Origin: Sphingomicrobium lutaoense
GTDB taxonomy: Bacteria; Pseudomonadota; Alphaproteobacteria; Sphingomonadales; Sphingomonadaceae
DNA length: 64,000 bases
Assembly: GCF_014195685.1 (NCBI RefSeq)
Contig: NZ_JACICF010000001.1
Span: 939,317 to 1,003,316, forward strand
Direction: 5' to 3'
Part shown: positions 1 through 10,898 of the stretch, piece after piece
Layout of the letters: every line of letters begins with the position of its first letter
Position numbering within the stretch: the first letter of the stretch is position 1
Translations under genes and position numbers: made by a program
Notes under the pieces: model-generated
Database searches by the model: none
Seen by the model: the letters and a program-made list of their open reading frames with translations, nothing else
Told to the model about the DNA's origin: nothing

Positions 1-443
1 GAAGTATAGAGCAATGCCGCCAGTTCGTCGGTATCGTGCGATGATGGCGGGAGGTGCTCCTCGCCATCGTGCCAGTCTTCGAGAGCGATCGTCGGGACAT
101 GGCTTTCCAGCCCCCCGAGGCGGCCCTGGTTGGCGATCAGCAGGCCCGCTCCGCTATCGGCGAGAATATGCGCAGCCTGAGGTGCCTTGAGCACGGGGTT
201 GATCGGGACATGGACCAGGCCCGCGCGCGCCGCGGCGAGCGGCATCTGGCAGGCTAGCCGCGTCTTGGGCATCCAGGTTGCGATGCGATCGCCTTTCGCA
301 AGACGCAAAGCGAGCAGTCGGGCGGCGATCCGGCCCACATCGCGCTCAAGCTCGCCATAGCTCAGCTCTTCCTGACCCGAGACCAGTGCCGGTGCGTCGG
401 GATCGCCGAAAGCTGTCAGATGATCGAGTGGGCGGATGTCCAT
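1..443 (-). CDS. AMP-forming acyl-CoA ligase, N-terminal part (cut by window edge)
   Basis: The gene starts at ATG 443 and runs off the left edge after 147 codons, so only the beginning of the adenylation domain is visible. ELSYGELERDV, GDRIATWMPK and AGLVHVPINP follow the usual opening of AMP-forming acyl-CoA synthetases. The last residues, ELAALLYT, are those that normally precede the SGTTG nucleotide-binding loop. Such enzymes convert an acid to acyl-AMP and load it on CoA or a carrier protein. It is divergent from an acyl carrier protein gene 98 bases away. That pairing, and the resemblance of both proteins to those of exosortase-A gene sets, suggests that context. This last point is inference from memory of the families. 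Confidence 0.85.
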   Translation of the reverse strand, partial: MDIRPLDHLTAFGDPDAPALVSGQEELSYGELERDVGRIAARLLALRLAKGDRIATWMPKTRLACQMPLAAARAGLVHVPINPVLKAPQAAHILADSGAGLLIANQGRLGGLESHVPTIALEDWHDGEEHLPPSSHDTDELAALLYT

Positions 444-541
444 CTCCCCTCGCCTAGCGCCAACCGCGCCTCCTTGGAAGCTTGCCAGCAGGCCGCACTT
501 TCCCTAGGGGCGGCGGCATCCTTGTTCCTCGGAGAAATTCC

Positions 542-814
542 TTGATCGATAGCGATTTGGAAATTGTCGACGATGCCCTGCGCCTGCTCCTTGCCGAAAC
601 GCTGGGGCTCGACCGGGCCGAAGTCGACCGTTTCGAGGAAAATACCGAACTGTTCGGCGCGCTCCCCGAGTTTGACTCGATGGCGGTGGCCCATCTCCTG
701 ACGGCGCTGGAAGAGCGGCTGGGCATCCTCATCGAGGACGATGCCGTCGAGGCCGAGGATTTCATGACCTTCGGCCGCCTGACCGCCATGGCCCGGCGCC
801 TGGCGCTGGATTAA
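542..814 (+). CDS. Acyl carrier protein (phosphopantetheine-binding)
   Basis: This is a 90-residue carrier protein. I chose TTG 542 as start because GGAG lies 5 bases upstream; an in-frame codon at 482 would add 20 residues that do not look like an ACP. The phosphopantetheine site reads LPEFDSMAV, with Ser46 as attachment residue and DSM in place of the common DSL. The helix pattern and acidic composition fit the ACP fold. It lies head to head with an AMP-forming ligase, so the ligase may load an acyl group onto it. It resembles ACPs of exosortase-A gene sets more than the fatty-acid-synthesis AcpP. It converges with trxB, with a 4-base gap. Confidence 0.85.
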   Translation: MIDSDLEIVDDALRLLLAETLGLDRAEVDRFEENTELFGALPEFDSMAVAHLLTALEERLGILIEDDAVEAEDFMTFGRLTAMARRLALD

Positions 815-818
815 GCGC

Positions 819-1799
<981 letters not shown>

Positions 1800-1821
1800 C
1801 TACCTAGGAAGCGTCTAGAGA

Positions 1822-3468
<1,647 letters not shown>

Positions 3469-3540
3469 TTAGGGACAGGCGAGCCTGTCTGGCAAGCGCA
3501 AGAATCGCTTTTGCGAAAAAAAGTTGGTCGGCTTGGCGAC

Positions 3541-3897
3541 TTATTCGGTGATCGGGGCCGCGTCGTCGCCGGCGGCGTCGGCAGGCGCGGTGGCCGGAGC
3601 CGAATCGATCGGCGCGATCGGCGCGCTGGGCGCGAGATCATTGACCAGCGAGGTATCGATTTCGCCGCCGCGATCGGTGGTCCCGGCAACCGCCGCGAGT
3701 GCGATGGCGAGCAGCACGAAGATCGTCGCGAGAACTGCGGTCGCGCGAGTCAGGAAATCGGCCGCGCCGCGCGCCGACATGAAACCCGAGCTGTTACCGC
3801 CCACGCCCAGTCCGCCACCTTCCGAACGCTGCATCAGGATGACACTGACCAAAGCGACAGCGACCAGCGCCTGGAGAATGAGAAGGAAGGTGAACAT
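3541..3897 (-). CDS. secG: Preprotein translocase subunit SecG
   Basis: The 118-residue inner-membrane protein supports the SecYEG channel. It has two membrane segments, LLILQALVAVALVSVILMQ and ATAVLATIFVLLAIALAAV. They are joined by the family loop RSEGGGLGVGGNSSGFM and the ARGAADFLTRATA stretch. An Ala- and Asp-rich tail of about 35 residues follows, as is common in alphaproteobacterial SecG. It lies just upstream of pyrG. The 160 bases on its 5' side contain the terminator of the preceding minus-strand gene. Confidence 0.95.
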   Translation of the reverse strand: MFTFLLILQALVAVALVSVILMQRSEGGGLGVGGNSSGFMSARGAADFLTRATAVLATIFVLLAIALAAVAGTTDRGGEIDTSLVNDLAPSAPIAPIDSAPATAPADAAGDDAAPITE

Positions 3898-3986
3898 GGG
3901 TCGGAAGACTTTCTCGTGACAGGAATTGGCGGCGACTTAGCGACCTGCCCTCACTTTTTCAACAAAGGAGAGTGAAGGCCCCTCCA

Positions 3987-4025
3987 AAAGAAAAGGCCGG
4001 GACATTCGTTGCGAACGTCCCGGCC
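3987..4025 (-). terminator. Rho-independent terminator of the 4058-4696 gene
   Basis: On the minus strand GGCCGGGAC and GTCCCGGCC form a 9-bp stem (3995-4003 with 4017-4025). Inside it a second short stem TTCG/CGAA closes a TTG/CAA loop. The stem is followed by TTTTCTTTT. It lies 33 bases past the stop of the secreted-protein gene, so it should separate that gene from secG. Confidence 0.85.
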
Positions 4026-4057
4026 TCTTTCGAAGACTGGATCAGTCGTGGCAGCGC

Positions 4058-4696
4058 TTAGAGCGTGCCACCTTCACCGGCAGCAGCTTCGCCTTCGCTG
4101 GCGTCAGCGGCCTTTTCCTCGGTTTCATCGGCATCTTCGCCTTCGGCCGCGCGAGCCGCTTCGGCTTCGGCGACCTGTTCGGGGGTCAGTTCGACGCCAA
4201 GGGCTTCGAGATCAGCGGCGTTGTAAAGCGCGATCGCACCCGTGCTTGCGCCCTGGACCGCATCGACGGGGACGCGGACGACCTTGCCCGAGGTCAGGCG
4301 GATGGTGATGGTTTCGTCATTCATGGCTTCGAACTTGCCGACGACGGCACCGTTCACGTCCTTGACTTCCTTGCCGAGCGCGACCGAAGCGGCGGCCTTC
4401 GCCTTGTCGGCGGCGACGGCGGCATTGAGGTCGGCCTTGGTCATGCCGAACAGCACCTTGCCTTCGTGCAGAAGCACGGCATTGGCCGGCATCGGGATGT
4501 CCTTGTGCTGGTCGGTCGAGATGAAAACCATTCCGTCCGCAAGCTTGGCAACGGTGCCGACTTCATCGCCGGTCTTGTCATGCACGACGGTCATGCCCGG
4601 TGCGATGGCAACGGCAGCATCCTGCGCGAAAGCCGGGGTGGAAGGAGCAGCTGCGGCAATGGCAACAGCGGCGACGGCAGTAAAAATCGATTTCAT
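4058..4696 (-). CDS. Secreted protein with two similar beta-type repeats and an acidic tail
   Basis: I chose ATG 4696 because AAAGGA precedes it at good spacing and the protein then begins with a typical signal peptide ending in PAFAQ near residue 25. The 212-residue product has two related segments, VVHDKTGDEVGTVAKLADG and VKDVNGAVVGKFEAMNDE. Each reads like a short beta barrel of the PRC/KOW kind: a glycine turn, then a valine- or isoleucine-rich strand. About 45 residues rich in Glu, Asp and Ala close the protein. Export to the periplasm is likely. I do not recognise a named family and assign no function. It lies between tpiA and secG and has its own terminator. Confidence 0.8.
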   Translation of the reverse strand: MKSIFTAVAAVAIAAAAPSTPAFAQDAAVAIAPGMTVVHDKTGDEVGTVAKLADGMVFISTDQHKDIPMPANAVLLHEGKVLFGMTKADLNAAVAADKAKAAASVALGKEVKDVNGAVVGKFEAMNDETITIRLTSGKVVRVPVDAVQGASTGAIALYNAADLEALGVELTPEQVAEAEAARAAEGEDADETEEKAADASEGEAAAGEGGTL

Positions 4697-4748
4697 GGTG
4701 TCCTTTCCCATTGAATTTCGGGGCTTTTTATAGCGAAGCCGGCTTAAG

Positions 4749-5504
4749 TCAAACTGAACGGGCCGAAGCCGCCTCGATGATGGGGACGAATTTGGCCGCC
4801 GAAAGGCTGGCTCCGCCCACCAAAGCGCCATCGACATTATCGACGGCAAAAATGGTTTCCGCATTGTCGCCATTCACCGATCCGCCATAAAGGATGCGGA
4901 CCTTGTCGGCACATTCGGCGCCCAGGCTTTCGGAAAGCGCGCCGCGAAGCGCCGAATGCATTTCGCCAATCTCCTCGGGACCGGCGACCTTGCCGGTACC
5001 GATCGCCCAGATGGGTTCGTAAGCGATGGCGAGCCGATTGGGATCGGGATCGGCGGGAAGCGAGGCCTTGAGCTGGCTTGTCACGCGTTCGACGGCATTG
5101 CCGGCCTCGCGCACGTCAAGGCTTTCGCCCACGCACAGGATGACGTGGAGGCCTCCTGACAGTGCCGCAGCGGCACGGGCGGCGATGTCCCCGTCACTCT
5201 GCCCGCAGGCTTCGCGCCGTTCGCTATGCCCGACAATGGTGAGCGCCCCGCCGGCGTCCTTGATCATATCGACCGAGATCTCGCCGGTATGCGCGCCGCC
5301 TTTTTCGGGATGCACATCCTGTCCCCCGATATCGAAGCCCGGAGCCGCGGCCGCGGCACGGTGGAGGAGCGTGGCGGGCATGCACAAGGCGGTGTCGACG
5401 CGGCGGTTCTTTTCCGCGGCCATCGAAATCATGGTCACTTCGCCAAGATCGGCGCCCAGCCCATGCATTTTCCAGTTTCCGGCTACCAGCATCCGCCGTG
5501 CCAT
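4749..5504 (-). CDS. tpiA: Triosephosphate isomerase
   Basis: The 251-residue glycolytic enzyme interconverts dihydroxyacetone phosphate and glyceraldehyde 3-phosphate. The substrate Lys is in AGNWKMHG near residue 12, the electrophilic His in VGHSERRE, and the catalytic Glu in AYEPIWAIGTG. The phosphate-binding ILYGGSVNGDNA and ALVGGASL are present. Length is normal. It is divergent from ppiD across 143 bases that must hold both promoters, and it precedes the secreted-protein gene on the same strand. Confidence 0.98.
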   Translation of the reverse strand: MARRMLVAGNWKMHGLGADLGEVTMISMAAEKNRRVDTALCMPATLLHRAAAAAPGFDIGGQDVHPEKGGAHTGEISVDMIKDAGGALTIVGHSERREACGQSDGDIAARAAAALSGGLHVILCVGESLDVREAGNAVERVTSQLKASLPADPDPNRLAIAYEPIWAIGTGKVAGPEEIGEMHSALRGALSESLGAECADKVRILYGGSVNGDNAETIFAVDNVDGALVGGASLSAAKFVPIIEAASARSV

Positions 5505-5647
5505 GGCCCACTTCCCCCTTCAGATGTGTGTCGGAAGCGGGGCGGGTAGCAATTTAGCTGGCCGACGCCAAGGGCACCCCATTGAACTTGGCGGAATGCG
5601 ACCTTAAAGCAACGGCTCACTCTATTCGCTGACAAGAGATATCACGC

Positions 5648-7594
5648 ATGCTGTCGTCTGTTCGCAACCTGTCGAAATCGACAGTCGGGACCATCGGGCT
5701 GGTCATTTTCCTTCTCCTGGTGCTGGCTTCCTTCGCCCTCGCCGACCTCTCGAATATCCGGCAGAACGGGTTCGGTCTGGGCAGCGACACGCTTGCCGAA
5801 GCCGACGGGCGGGCGGTCACCGAGCGCGACTTTTCCGACATCATGCAGCAGCAGTTGGCCATCGTGCGGCAGAGCCAGCCCGATGCGACCATGGCCGATC
5901 TCGAAGGCCAGTTCGATGCCATCCTCAGCCAGCTGATCGGCTTCAAGGCGCTGGCCGCCTTTGCCGACAATCATGGCTTCGGCCTTTCCAAGGCGCTGGT
6001 CGATGCCGAGATCGCGCAGATCCCGGGCGTCGAAGGTCTCGATGGCCGTTTCACCACCGAAAGCTACCAGGCCTATCTCCAGTCGCGGCAGATGACCGAC
6101 GCGCAATTCCGCAGCCTCGTCGAAGCCGAGCTTTACCAGCGGCTGCTGATCATGCCCGCGACCAGCGAAATGCGCATCCCCAGCAGCTTTGCCACCCCTT
6201 ATGCGGCGAGCCTTCTCGAACAGCGCAGCGGCCGGATTGCGACGCTTGCTGCGGACAATTTCGCGTCCGGCGTCGAAGTGACCGACAAGGCCATCACCCA
6301 ATATTATCGCGACAATGCGGCCCGCTACACCATTCCCGAACGGCGCGTCGTCCGCTTCGCTCGCCTCACGCCCGACCGCTTCGCCGACGTGAAGCCCAGC
6401 CAGGCGGAAATCGAGGAAGCGATGGCGAATGGCGGAGCGACCGGATCGCAGGAAATCCGCGTCATCAGCCAGGCGGTCCTTCCGACCGAGGCCGCAGCCC
6501 GTGAAGTCGCGCAGGCAGCGCGGCGCGGCAGCTTTGTCGATGCCGTCGTGCCCAAGGGCTTCAGCGCCGCCGACGTGTCGGTCGGCCCGCAAAGCCGCGA
6601 GGAGTTCACCCAGCTCGCCGGTCGTGAAGTGGCCAATGCGGTGTTCGCACGCTCCGTGGGCGAAGGCTCGATCGTCGGGCCGGTGCGCTCGCAATTCGGC
6701 TGGCACGTGGTTCGCGTCGAAGACATCGAGAATGAGGATGGCCGCAGCGAAGCCGACCTCCGCGCCGAAGTCACCCGCCAGCTGACCGAGCGCAAGCGGC
6801 AGGAAGCCCTTTTCGATCTCGCCAGCGAAGTCGAGAACGGCCTCGTCAGCGGCGCGAGCTTCACCGAAGCCGCTCAGGCCGCGGGCCTGGACATCATCGA
6901 AACTCCGCCGATCACTGCAGCCGGCAAGGCGCGGGACGGTAGCAGCTACAGCGTTCCCGAGGACCTGATTCCTGCCCTTCCCTCGGCATTTGCCCTCCAG
7001 ACCGACGATACGCCGGTTCTCGAGCCGCTCGGCGAAGGCAAGGGCTATGTCATGGTGGGCGTGACCGACATCATCGAAGCGGCCCCCGCGCCACTTGCCG
7101 ATATCCGCGACCAGGTGCGTTCCGATTATGTGAAGGCCAAGGCCAACGAGCGCGCCCGCGCCGCAGCGCAGAAGATCCAGGAACGGCTGAAGAAGGGCGA
7201 AGCCTTTGCCGCAGCCGTGCGCGCGGTAGCCGCCGAAGCCAAGGTCAGCCTGCCCGCACCTGAAAATGTCAGCCTGCAGCGCCTGGCCCTCAGCCAGTTC
7301 CAGGGCAATGTTCCTGCACCCATCGACATGCTGTTCCGCCTGCGCCTGGGTGACAGCCGCATGGCCGCCGCGCCCAACCAGTCGGGGGTCTTCGTGGTCA
7401 AGCTGGACAAGGTGGTACCGGGCGACACCGGCAATCAGCCGGGGTTGGTGACGCAACTCGCCAATGAGTTCCGGCCCGCGATGACCAACGAGCTTGCCCA
7501 GCAGTTCACCAATTCGATCATCCGTGACGTGGGCGTCACCCGTAACGATGAGGCAATCGCGGCGGCCAAGGCGCGGCTGCTTGGCAACAATTGA
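5648..7594 (+). CDS. ppiD: PpiD-type periplasmic chaperone / peptidyl-prolyl isomerase
   Basis: The 648-residue protein has a short cytosolic start, one membrane anchor (TIGLVIFLLLVLASFALA, residues about 17-34) and a long periplasmic part with a SurA-like N-terminal domain. A parvulin-type segment lies around residues 275-370, where GPVRSQFGWHVVRVEDI matches the end of a rotamase domain. PpiD proteins help outer-membrane and secreted proteins leave the Sec channel. The rotamase is poorly conserved, so chaperone activity is more likely than isomerase activity. Its stop codon overlaps the start of the next gene (TTGA), which suggests translational coupling. Confidence 0.93.
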   Translation: MLSSVRNLSKSTVGTIGLVIFLLLVLASFALADLSNIRQNGFGLGSDTLAEADGRAVTERDFSDIMQQQLAIVRQSQPDATMADLEGQFDAILSQLIGFKALAAFADNHGFGLSKALVDAEIAQIPGVEGLDGRFTTESYQAYLQSRQMTDAQFRSLVEAELYQRLLIMPATSEMRIPSSFATPYAASLLEQRSGRIATLAADNFASGVEVTDKAITQYYRDNAARYTIPERRVVRFARLTPDRFADVKPSQAEIEEAMANGGATGSQEIRVISQAVLPTEAAAREVAQAARRGSFVDAVVPKGFSAADVSVGPQSREEFTQLAGREVANAVFARSVGEGSIVGPVRSQFGWHVVRVEDIENEDGRSEADLRAEVTRQLTERKRQEALFDLASEVENGLVSGASFTEAAQAAGLDIIETPPITAAGKARDGSSYSVPEDLIPALPSAFALQTDDTPVLEPLGEGKGYVMVGVTDIIEAAPAPLADIRDQVRSDYVKAKANERARAAAQKIQERLKKGEAFAAAVRAVAAEAKVSLPAPENVSLQRLALSQFQGNVPAPIDMLFRLRLGDSRMAAAPNQSGVFVVKLDKVVPGDTGNQPGLVTQLANEFRPAMTNELAQQFTNSIIRDVGVTRNDEAIAAAKARLLGNN

Positions 7595-8166
7595 TCCTGG
7601 TCCTCGATAATCACGACAGCTTTACCTTCACGCTGGTCGATTATCTGAAGCAGCTGGGCGCCGGGGTCGAAGTCTTCCGCAATGATGCGCTCACCGTCGA
7701 ACAGGCGCTGGCAAGGGGGGCTTCGGGCATCCTCGTCTCGCCGGGTCCCGGCCATCCCGCCGATGCCGGGATCAGCGTCGCGCTTGCCGCGGCGGCGGTC
7801 GAGCGGTCGATCCCCTATTGCGGCATTTGCCTCGGTCACCAAGCTCTGGGACTTGCCTGCGGGTCCATGGTCGCCCGCGTGTCTCCCCGCCACGGCAAGA
7901 TCAGCGCGGTGCGCCATGACGGCAGCGGCATGTTCCAAGGATTGCCCTCGCCCTTTGCCGCGACGCGCTATCATTCTCTGGCGGTGCCCGACCCGGTTGC
8001 CCCTCTCGTCGCCAATGCCTGGAGCGATGATGGCCTGGTAATGGCGATGCGGCATCGCGATGCGCCTGCCCACGGGATCCAGTTTCACCCGGAAAGCATC
8101 GCCAGCGAACATGGTCTCGCGCTGCTTCGCGGTTTCACTCGGCTCTGCGCTACGGAAAGCGCTTGA
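7591..8166 (+). CDS. trpG: Class I glutamine amidotransferase, TrpG/PabA type
   Basis: The 191-residue subunit supplies ammonia from glutamine to anthranilate or aminodeoxychorismate synthase. DNHDSFTFTLVDYL opens the domain. The nucleophile Cys is in CGICLGHQAL, near residue 77, and the late His/Glu pair is in GIQFHPESI. Start TTG 7591 shares the bases TTGA with the ppiD stop codon; this is unusual, but the conserved MILVLDN start supports it. No trpE, trpD, trpC or pabB is adjacent, so its partner must be elsewhere. I cannot tell from sequence whether it serves tryptophan, folate or both. Confidence 0.9.
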   Translation: MILVLDNHDSFTFTLVDYLKQLGAGVEVFRNDALTVEQALARGASGILVSPGPGHPADAGISVALAAAAVERSIPYCGICLGHQALGLACGSMVARVSPRHGKISAVRHDGSGMFQGLPSPFAATRYHSLAVPDPVAPLVANAWSDDGLVMAMRHRDAPAHGIQFHPESIASEHGLALLRGFTRLCATESA

Positions 8167-8190
8167 CGCGGAACGGGATGTTGCCTAATC

Positions 8191-8205
8191 GTTCTCCATT
8201 CGTTC
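8191..8205 (+). promoter_or_regulatory. LexA binding site (alphaproteobacterial SOS box)
   Basis: GTTC-TCCATTC-GTTC at 8191-8205 matches the alphaproteobacterial LexA site GTTC-N7-GTTC exactly. It lies 19 bases before the lexA start codon, where bound LexA would block its own expression. The second half also forms GTTC-CTAA-GAAC with 8210-8213, a possible extra half-site. Confidence 0.88.
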
Positions 8206-8224
8206 CTAAGAACGGGGAGGCCCG

Positions 8225-8878
8225 ATGCTTACGCCCAAACAACATGAATTGCTCCAATTCATCCATCAACGCCTGAAGGAAACCGGCATTTCGCCCAGTT
8301 TCGACGAGATGCGAGAGGCCTTGGACCTCAAGTCCAAGTCGGGTGTGCATCGCCTGATCAGCGCGCTCGAGGAACGCAAGTTCATCCGCCGCCTGCCCAA
8401 CCGGGCCCGTGCGCTCGAAGTGGTGAAGCTTCCGGAAGGCGTCGACGAAGGCAAGGCTGCGGCCAAGACGGCTCCGGTGGTTCCCGCCGCGGCCAATGAC
8501 GTCGTGGAAATCCCCATGCATGGCCGGATCGCGGCTGGCACGCCGATCGAGGCGTTGCAGGGCAATGAAGGCTTTGCGGTTCCCGCTGCCCTTCTAGGCC
8601 CCGGCGAACATTATGCACTCGAAGTGTCGGGCGATTCGATGGTCGAGGAAGGCATTCTCGATGGCGATTTTGCCTTGATCCGCCGGGTGGACAGCGCCCG
8701 CGACGGCGAAATCGTCGTCGCGCTGGTCGATAATGAGGAAGCCACGCTCAAGACCTACCATCGCGAAGGCGCCACGGTGCGGCTCGATCCCGCCAACCCG
8801 TCCTACGAGCCGCAGCGATATGAAGAAGCGCGGGTCCGCATCCAGGGTCGCCTGGCGGGTATCATCCGCCGTTACTGA
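8225..8878 (+). CDS. lexA: SOS repressor LexA
   Basis: The 217-residue repressor binds SOS boxes and cleaves itself when RecA is activated. The N-terminal winged helix carries [19 protein letters not shown]. The self-cleavage Ala-Gly bond is in RIAAGTPIE. The S24-type catalytic Ser is in GDSMVEEGI and the Lys in [16 protein letters not shown] stands 4 bases before ATG 8225. A consensus LexA box overlaps the likely promoter, so autoregulation is expected. It converges on the comEC remnant and shares 7 bases with its end. Confidence 0.97.
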   Translation: MLTPKQHELLQFIHQRLKETGISPSFDEMREALDLKSKSGVHRLISALEERKFIRRLPNRARALEVVKLPEGVDEGKAAAKTAPVVPAAANDVVEIPMHGRIAAGTPIEALQGNEGFAVPAALLGPGEHYALEVSGDSMVEEGILDGDFALIRRVDSARDGEIVVALVDNEEATLKTYHREGATVRLDPANPSYEPQRYEEARVRIQGRLAGIIRRY

Positions 8879-9460
8879 TCCTTGCGCCTGTCGGCGCCCG
8901 CTCTCCAGGGATGGGCGCCGACACGGTCGCGAACGCTCTTGATGCGCGGCGTGCGCTCGAAATAGATGGCGAGGCCGCCGCCCTCCTCCAGTGCCAGTCG
9001 GTCGAGCTTGAGCCAGCGCGGCGTGCCGGCCCGTGGCTTACGCCGCTCCGCGACAACGATATCGGCTGCCGCACATGCGTGGATCAAATCGCCACCAGCG
9101 GCTCGACCTGCTCGACCTCGGCACGACCCACTCGGCCCTCACCCAGATCAGCGACAATCCCAGGGCGGCCAGCAGGCCCATCCAGTTCAACGCCCGGCCC
9201 AGCCGGTCGCCAAGTACGAACCCGCTTGCCAGGATCGCTCCCGCGACCAGCAGGAAGATCATCCAGACCTGTGGTTCCGGCAAGGCAAACCAGGCAGCGA
9301 TACCCGCGCCAAAGGACACAACCGCCCACAGGGGCAGCTGGGCTCGCTCGGCCTCGAGCGCGGCATTCACTGGCCGACCGAGCCGCCGCCACTGGTTGTT
9401 GAAATTCGGCCTTTCATCCAGTAACGGCGCGGCAGCGTCCGTCTTGGAGGCGCTGACCAT
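8872..9460 (-). pseudogene. comEC: comEC remnant: N- and C-terminal ends with the core deleted
   Basis: From ATG 9460 the first frame gives about 110 residues typical of the ComEC/Rec2 start, with hydrophobic segments [19 protein letters not shown] and [17 protein letters not shown], up to LIWVRAEWV near 9140. A second frame holds only a scrap, [13 protein letters not shown], followed by a stop. A third frame, from about 9090 to 8872, gives the ComEC C-terminus with [18 protein letters not shown] and TPRWLKLDR. Intact ComEC is about 700 residues, so roughly 500 are missing, including the channel and most of the metallo-lactamase-like domain. The three pieces lie in three frames, so no functional DNA-uptake channel can be made. 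Confidence 0.85.
8889..8923. terminator. Strong hairpin between lexA and the comEC remnant, possible two-way terminator
   Basis: TGTCGGCGCCC (8889-8899) and GGGCGCCGACA (8913-8923) form a perfect 11-bp GC-rich stem with a 13-base loop, starting 10 bases after the lexA stop. There is no T-run on either side, so it is not a standard intrinsic terminator. It also falls inside the last codons of the convergent comEC remnant. A role in ending either transcript is inference from position. Confidence 0.35.
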
Positions 9461-9491
9461 ATCCAACCAGCCTTACGAGAGGATCAGGCGC

Positions 9492-10898
9492 GTGAGCGCA
9501 AGCACCAAACAGGTCGTCACCCGGTTCGCGCCTTCCCCGACCGGATTCCTGCACATCGGCGGCGCACGCACCGCCCTGTTCAACTATCTTCTCGCCCGGG
9601 CGTCGGGGGGCAAATATCTCGTGCGCATCGAGGATACCGACAAGAAGCGGTCCACTCCCGAGGCGATCGAGGCGATCCATGACGGGCTCGAATGGCTGGG
9701 CCTGCTCGGCGACGAGCCGCCCGTTTTCCAGTCGCAGCGCAGCGAGCGTCACGTCGAGGTCGCCGAAGAACTGTTGGCGAAGGGCCATGCCTATCGCTGT
9801 TATCTTACCAGCGAGGAACTGCAGGCCCGGCGCGAAAAGGCACAGGCCGAAAAGCGCCCCTTCCGTATCAATTCCGAATGGCGCGACTGCACGCCGGGGC
9901 CCGAGCAGGAGGGCCAGCCCTTCGTCGTGCGCCTCAAGACCCCCAACGAGGGCGAAACCGTCATCGAGGACAAGGTGCAGGGCCGGATCGCGGTCCAGAA
10001 TGAGGAAGTGGACGATTTCATCCTGCTTCGTTCGGACGGCACACCCACTTATATGCTTGCGGTGGTGGTCGACGACCATGACATGGGCGTGACCCACATC
10101 GTGCGCGGCGATGATCATCTCAACAACGCCTTCCGTCAGCTGCCGCTCATCCGCGCGATGGGCTGGGACGAGCCTGTCTACGCTCATGTGCCGCTGATCC
10201 ACGGGTCGGATGGAGCGAAGCTTTCCAAGCGGCACGGCGCCCTGGGCGTCGACAGCTACCGCGACGAAATGGGCCTCCTTCCCGAAGCGGTGTTCAACTA
10301 TCTCCTGCGGCTTGGCTGGGGCCATGGCGATGACGAGATCATCAGCCGTGAACAGGCAATCGAATGGTTCGGCCTGGACGGCATCGGGAAAAGCCCGTCG
10401 CGCTTCGACATGAAGAAGCTTCTGAACCTCAACGGCCATTACATCCGCGAGGCCGACGACGAGCGGCTTGCCGACCTCGTCCTCGACAAGATGCCCGAAG
10501 GCGCCGTCCGCGATCTCCTGGTCCGCGCCATGCCCGAATTGAAGGCCCGGGCCCGCGACCTCAATGAGCTGGCCGTAGGCGCGCAATTCCTCTTCAAGAC
10601 CCGCCCCCTCGCAATGACCGAGAAAGCGCAAGGCCTTCTCGATGCAGACGCGCGGCAGCTTCTCGCCTGTGCCCATGCATCCTTTTCGGCTGTTCCGGAT
10701 TGGACAATCGAGGCCGTCGAAGATGCGACAAGGAAGGTTGCGGAAGAAGCCGAGGTTAAGCTAGGGAAACTCGCCCAGCCGCTGCGCGCGGCCCTGACGG
10801 GCAGCAATACATCGCCGGGCATCTTCGACGTGCTCGTCCTGCTTGGACGCGACGAAGCCCTCGCCCGCATTGCCGATCAAATGGTGGAGCCGAATTGA
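9492..10898 (+). CDS. gltX: Glutamate-tRNA ligase
   Basis: The 468-residue class I synthetase charges tRNA-Glu. [20 protein letters not shown] holds the HIGH-type signature, and KLSKRHGAL is the KMSKS equivalent near residue 246. Start GTG 9492 gives [18 protein letters not shown] with AGG upstream. An in-frame extension to 9033 lies antisense to comEC and is rejected. The gene is divergent from the comEC remnant. Its stop shares one base with the gltA start (TGATG), so the two are probably coupled. Confidence 0.96.
   Translation: MSASTKQVVTRFAPSPTGFLHIGGARTALFNYLLARASGGKYLVRIEDTDKKRSTPEAIEAIHDGLEWLGLLGDEPPVFQSQRSERHVEVAEELLAKGHAYRCYLTSEELQARREKAQAEKRPFRINSEWRDCTPGPEQEGQPFVVRLKTPNEGETVIEDKVQGRIAVQNEEVDDFILLRSDGTPTYMLAVVVDDHDMGVTHIVRGDDHLNNAFRQLPLIRAMGWDEPVYAHVPLIHGSDGAKLSKRHGALGVDSYRDEMGLLPEAVFNYLLRLGWGHGDDEIISREQAIEWFGLDGIGKSPSRFDMKKLLNLNGHYIREADDERLADLVLDKMPEGAVRDLLVRAMPELKARARDLNELAVGAQFLFKTRPLAMTEKAQGLLDADARQLLACAHASFSAVPDWTIEAVEDATRKVAEEAEVKLGKLAQPLRAALTGSNTSPGIFDVLVLLGRDEALARIADQMVEPN

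Noticed and set aside
5642-7456. Long minus-strand frame opposite ppiD
   Set aside because: It is antisense to a protein with a clear signal anchor and rotamase region. The composition is typical of a GC-driven shadow frame.
8872-9087. Treating the C-terminal comEC piece as a small independent gene
   Set aside because: Its sequence matches the end of ComEC in order and position after lexA, and its only ATG-type start is inside a family motif, so a decayed gene explains it better.
9033-9491. In-frame extension of gltX upstream of GTG 9492
   Set aside because: The extension lies antisense to the comEC remnant and does not resemble any glutamyl-tRNA synthetase. GTG 9492 gives the normal N-terminus.
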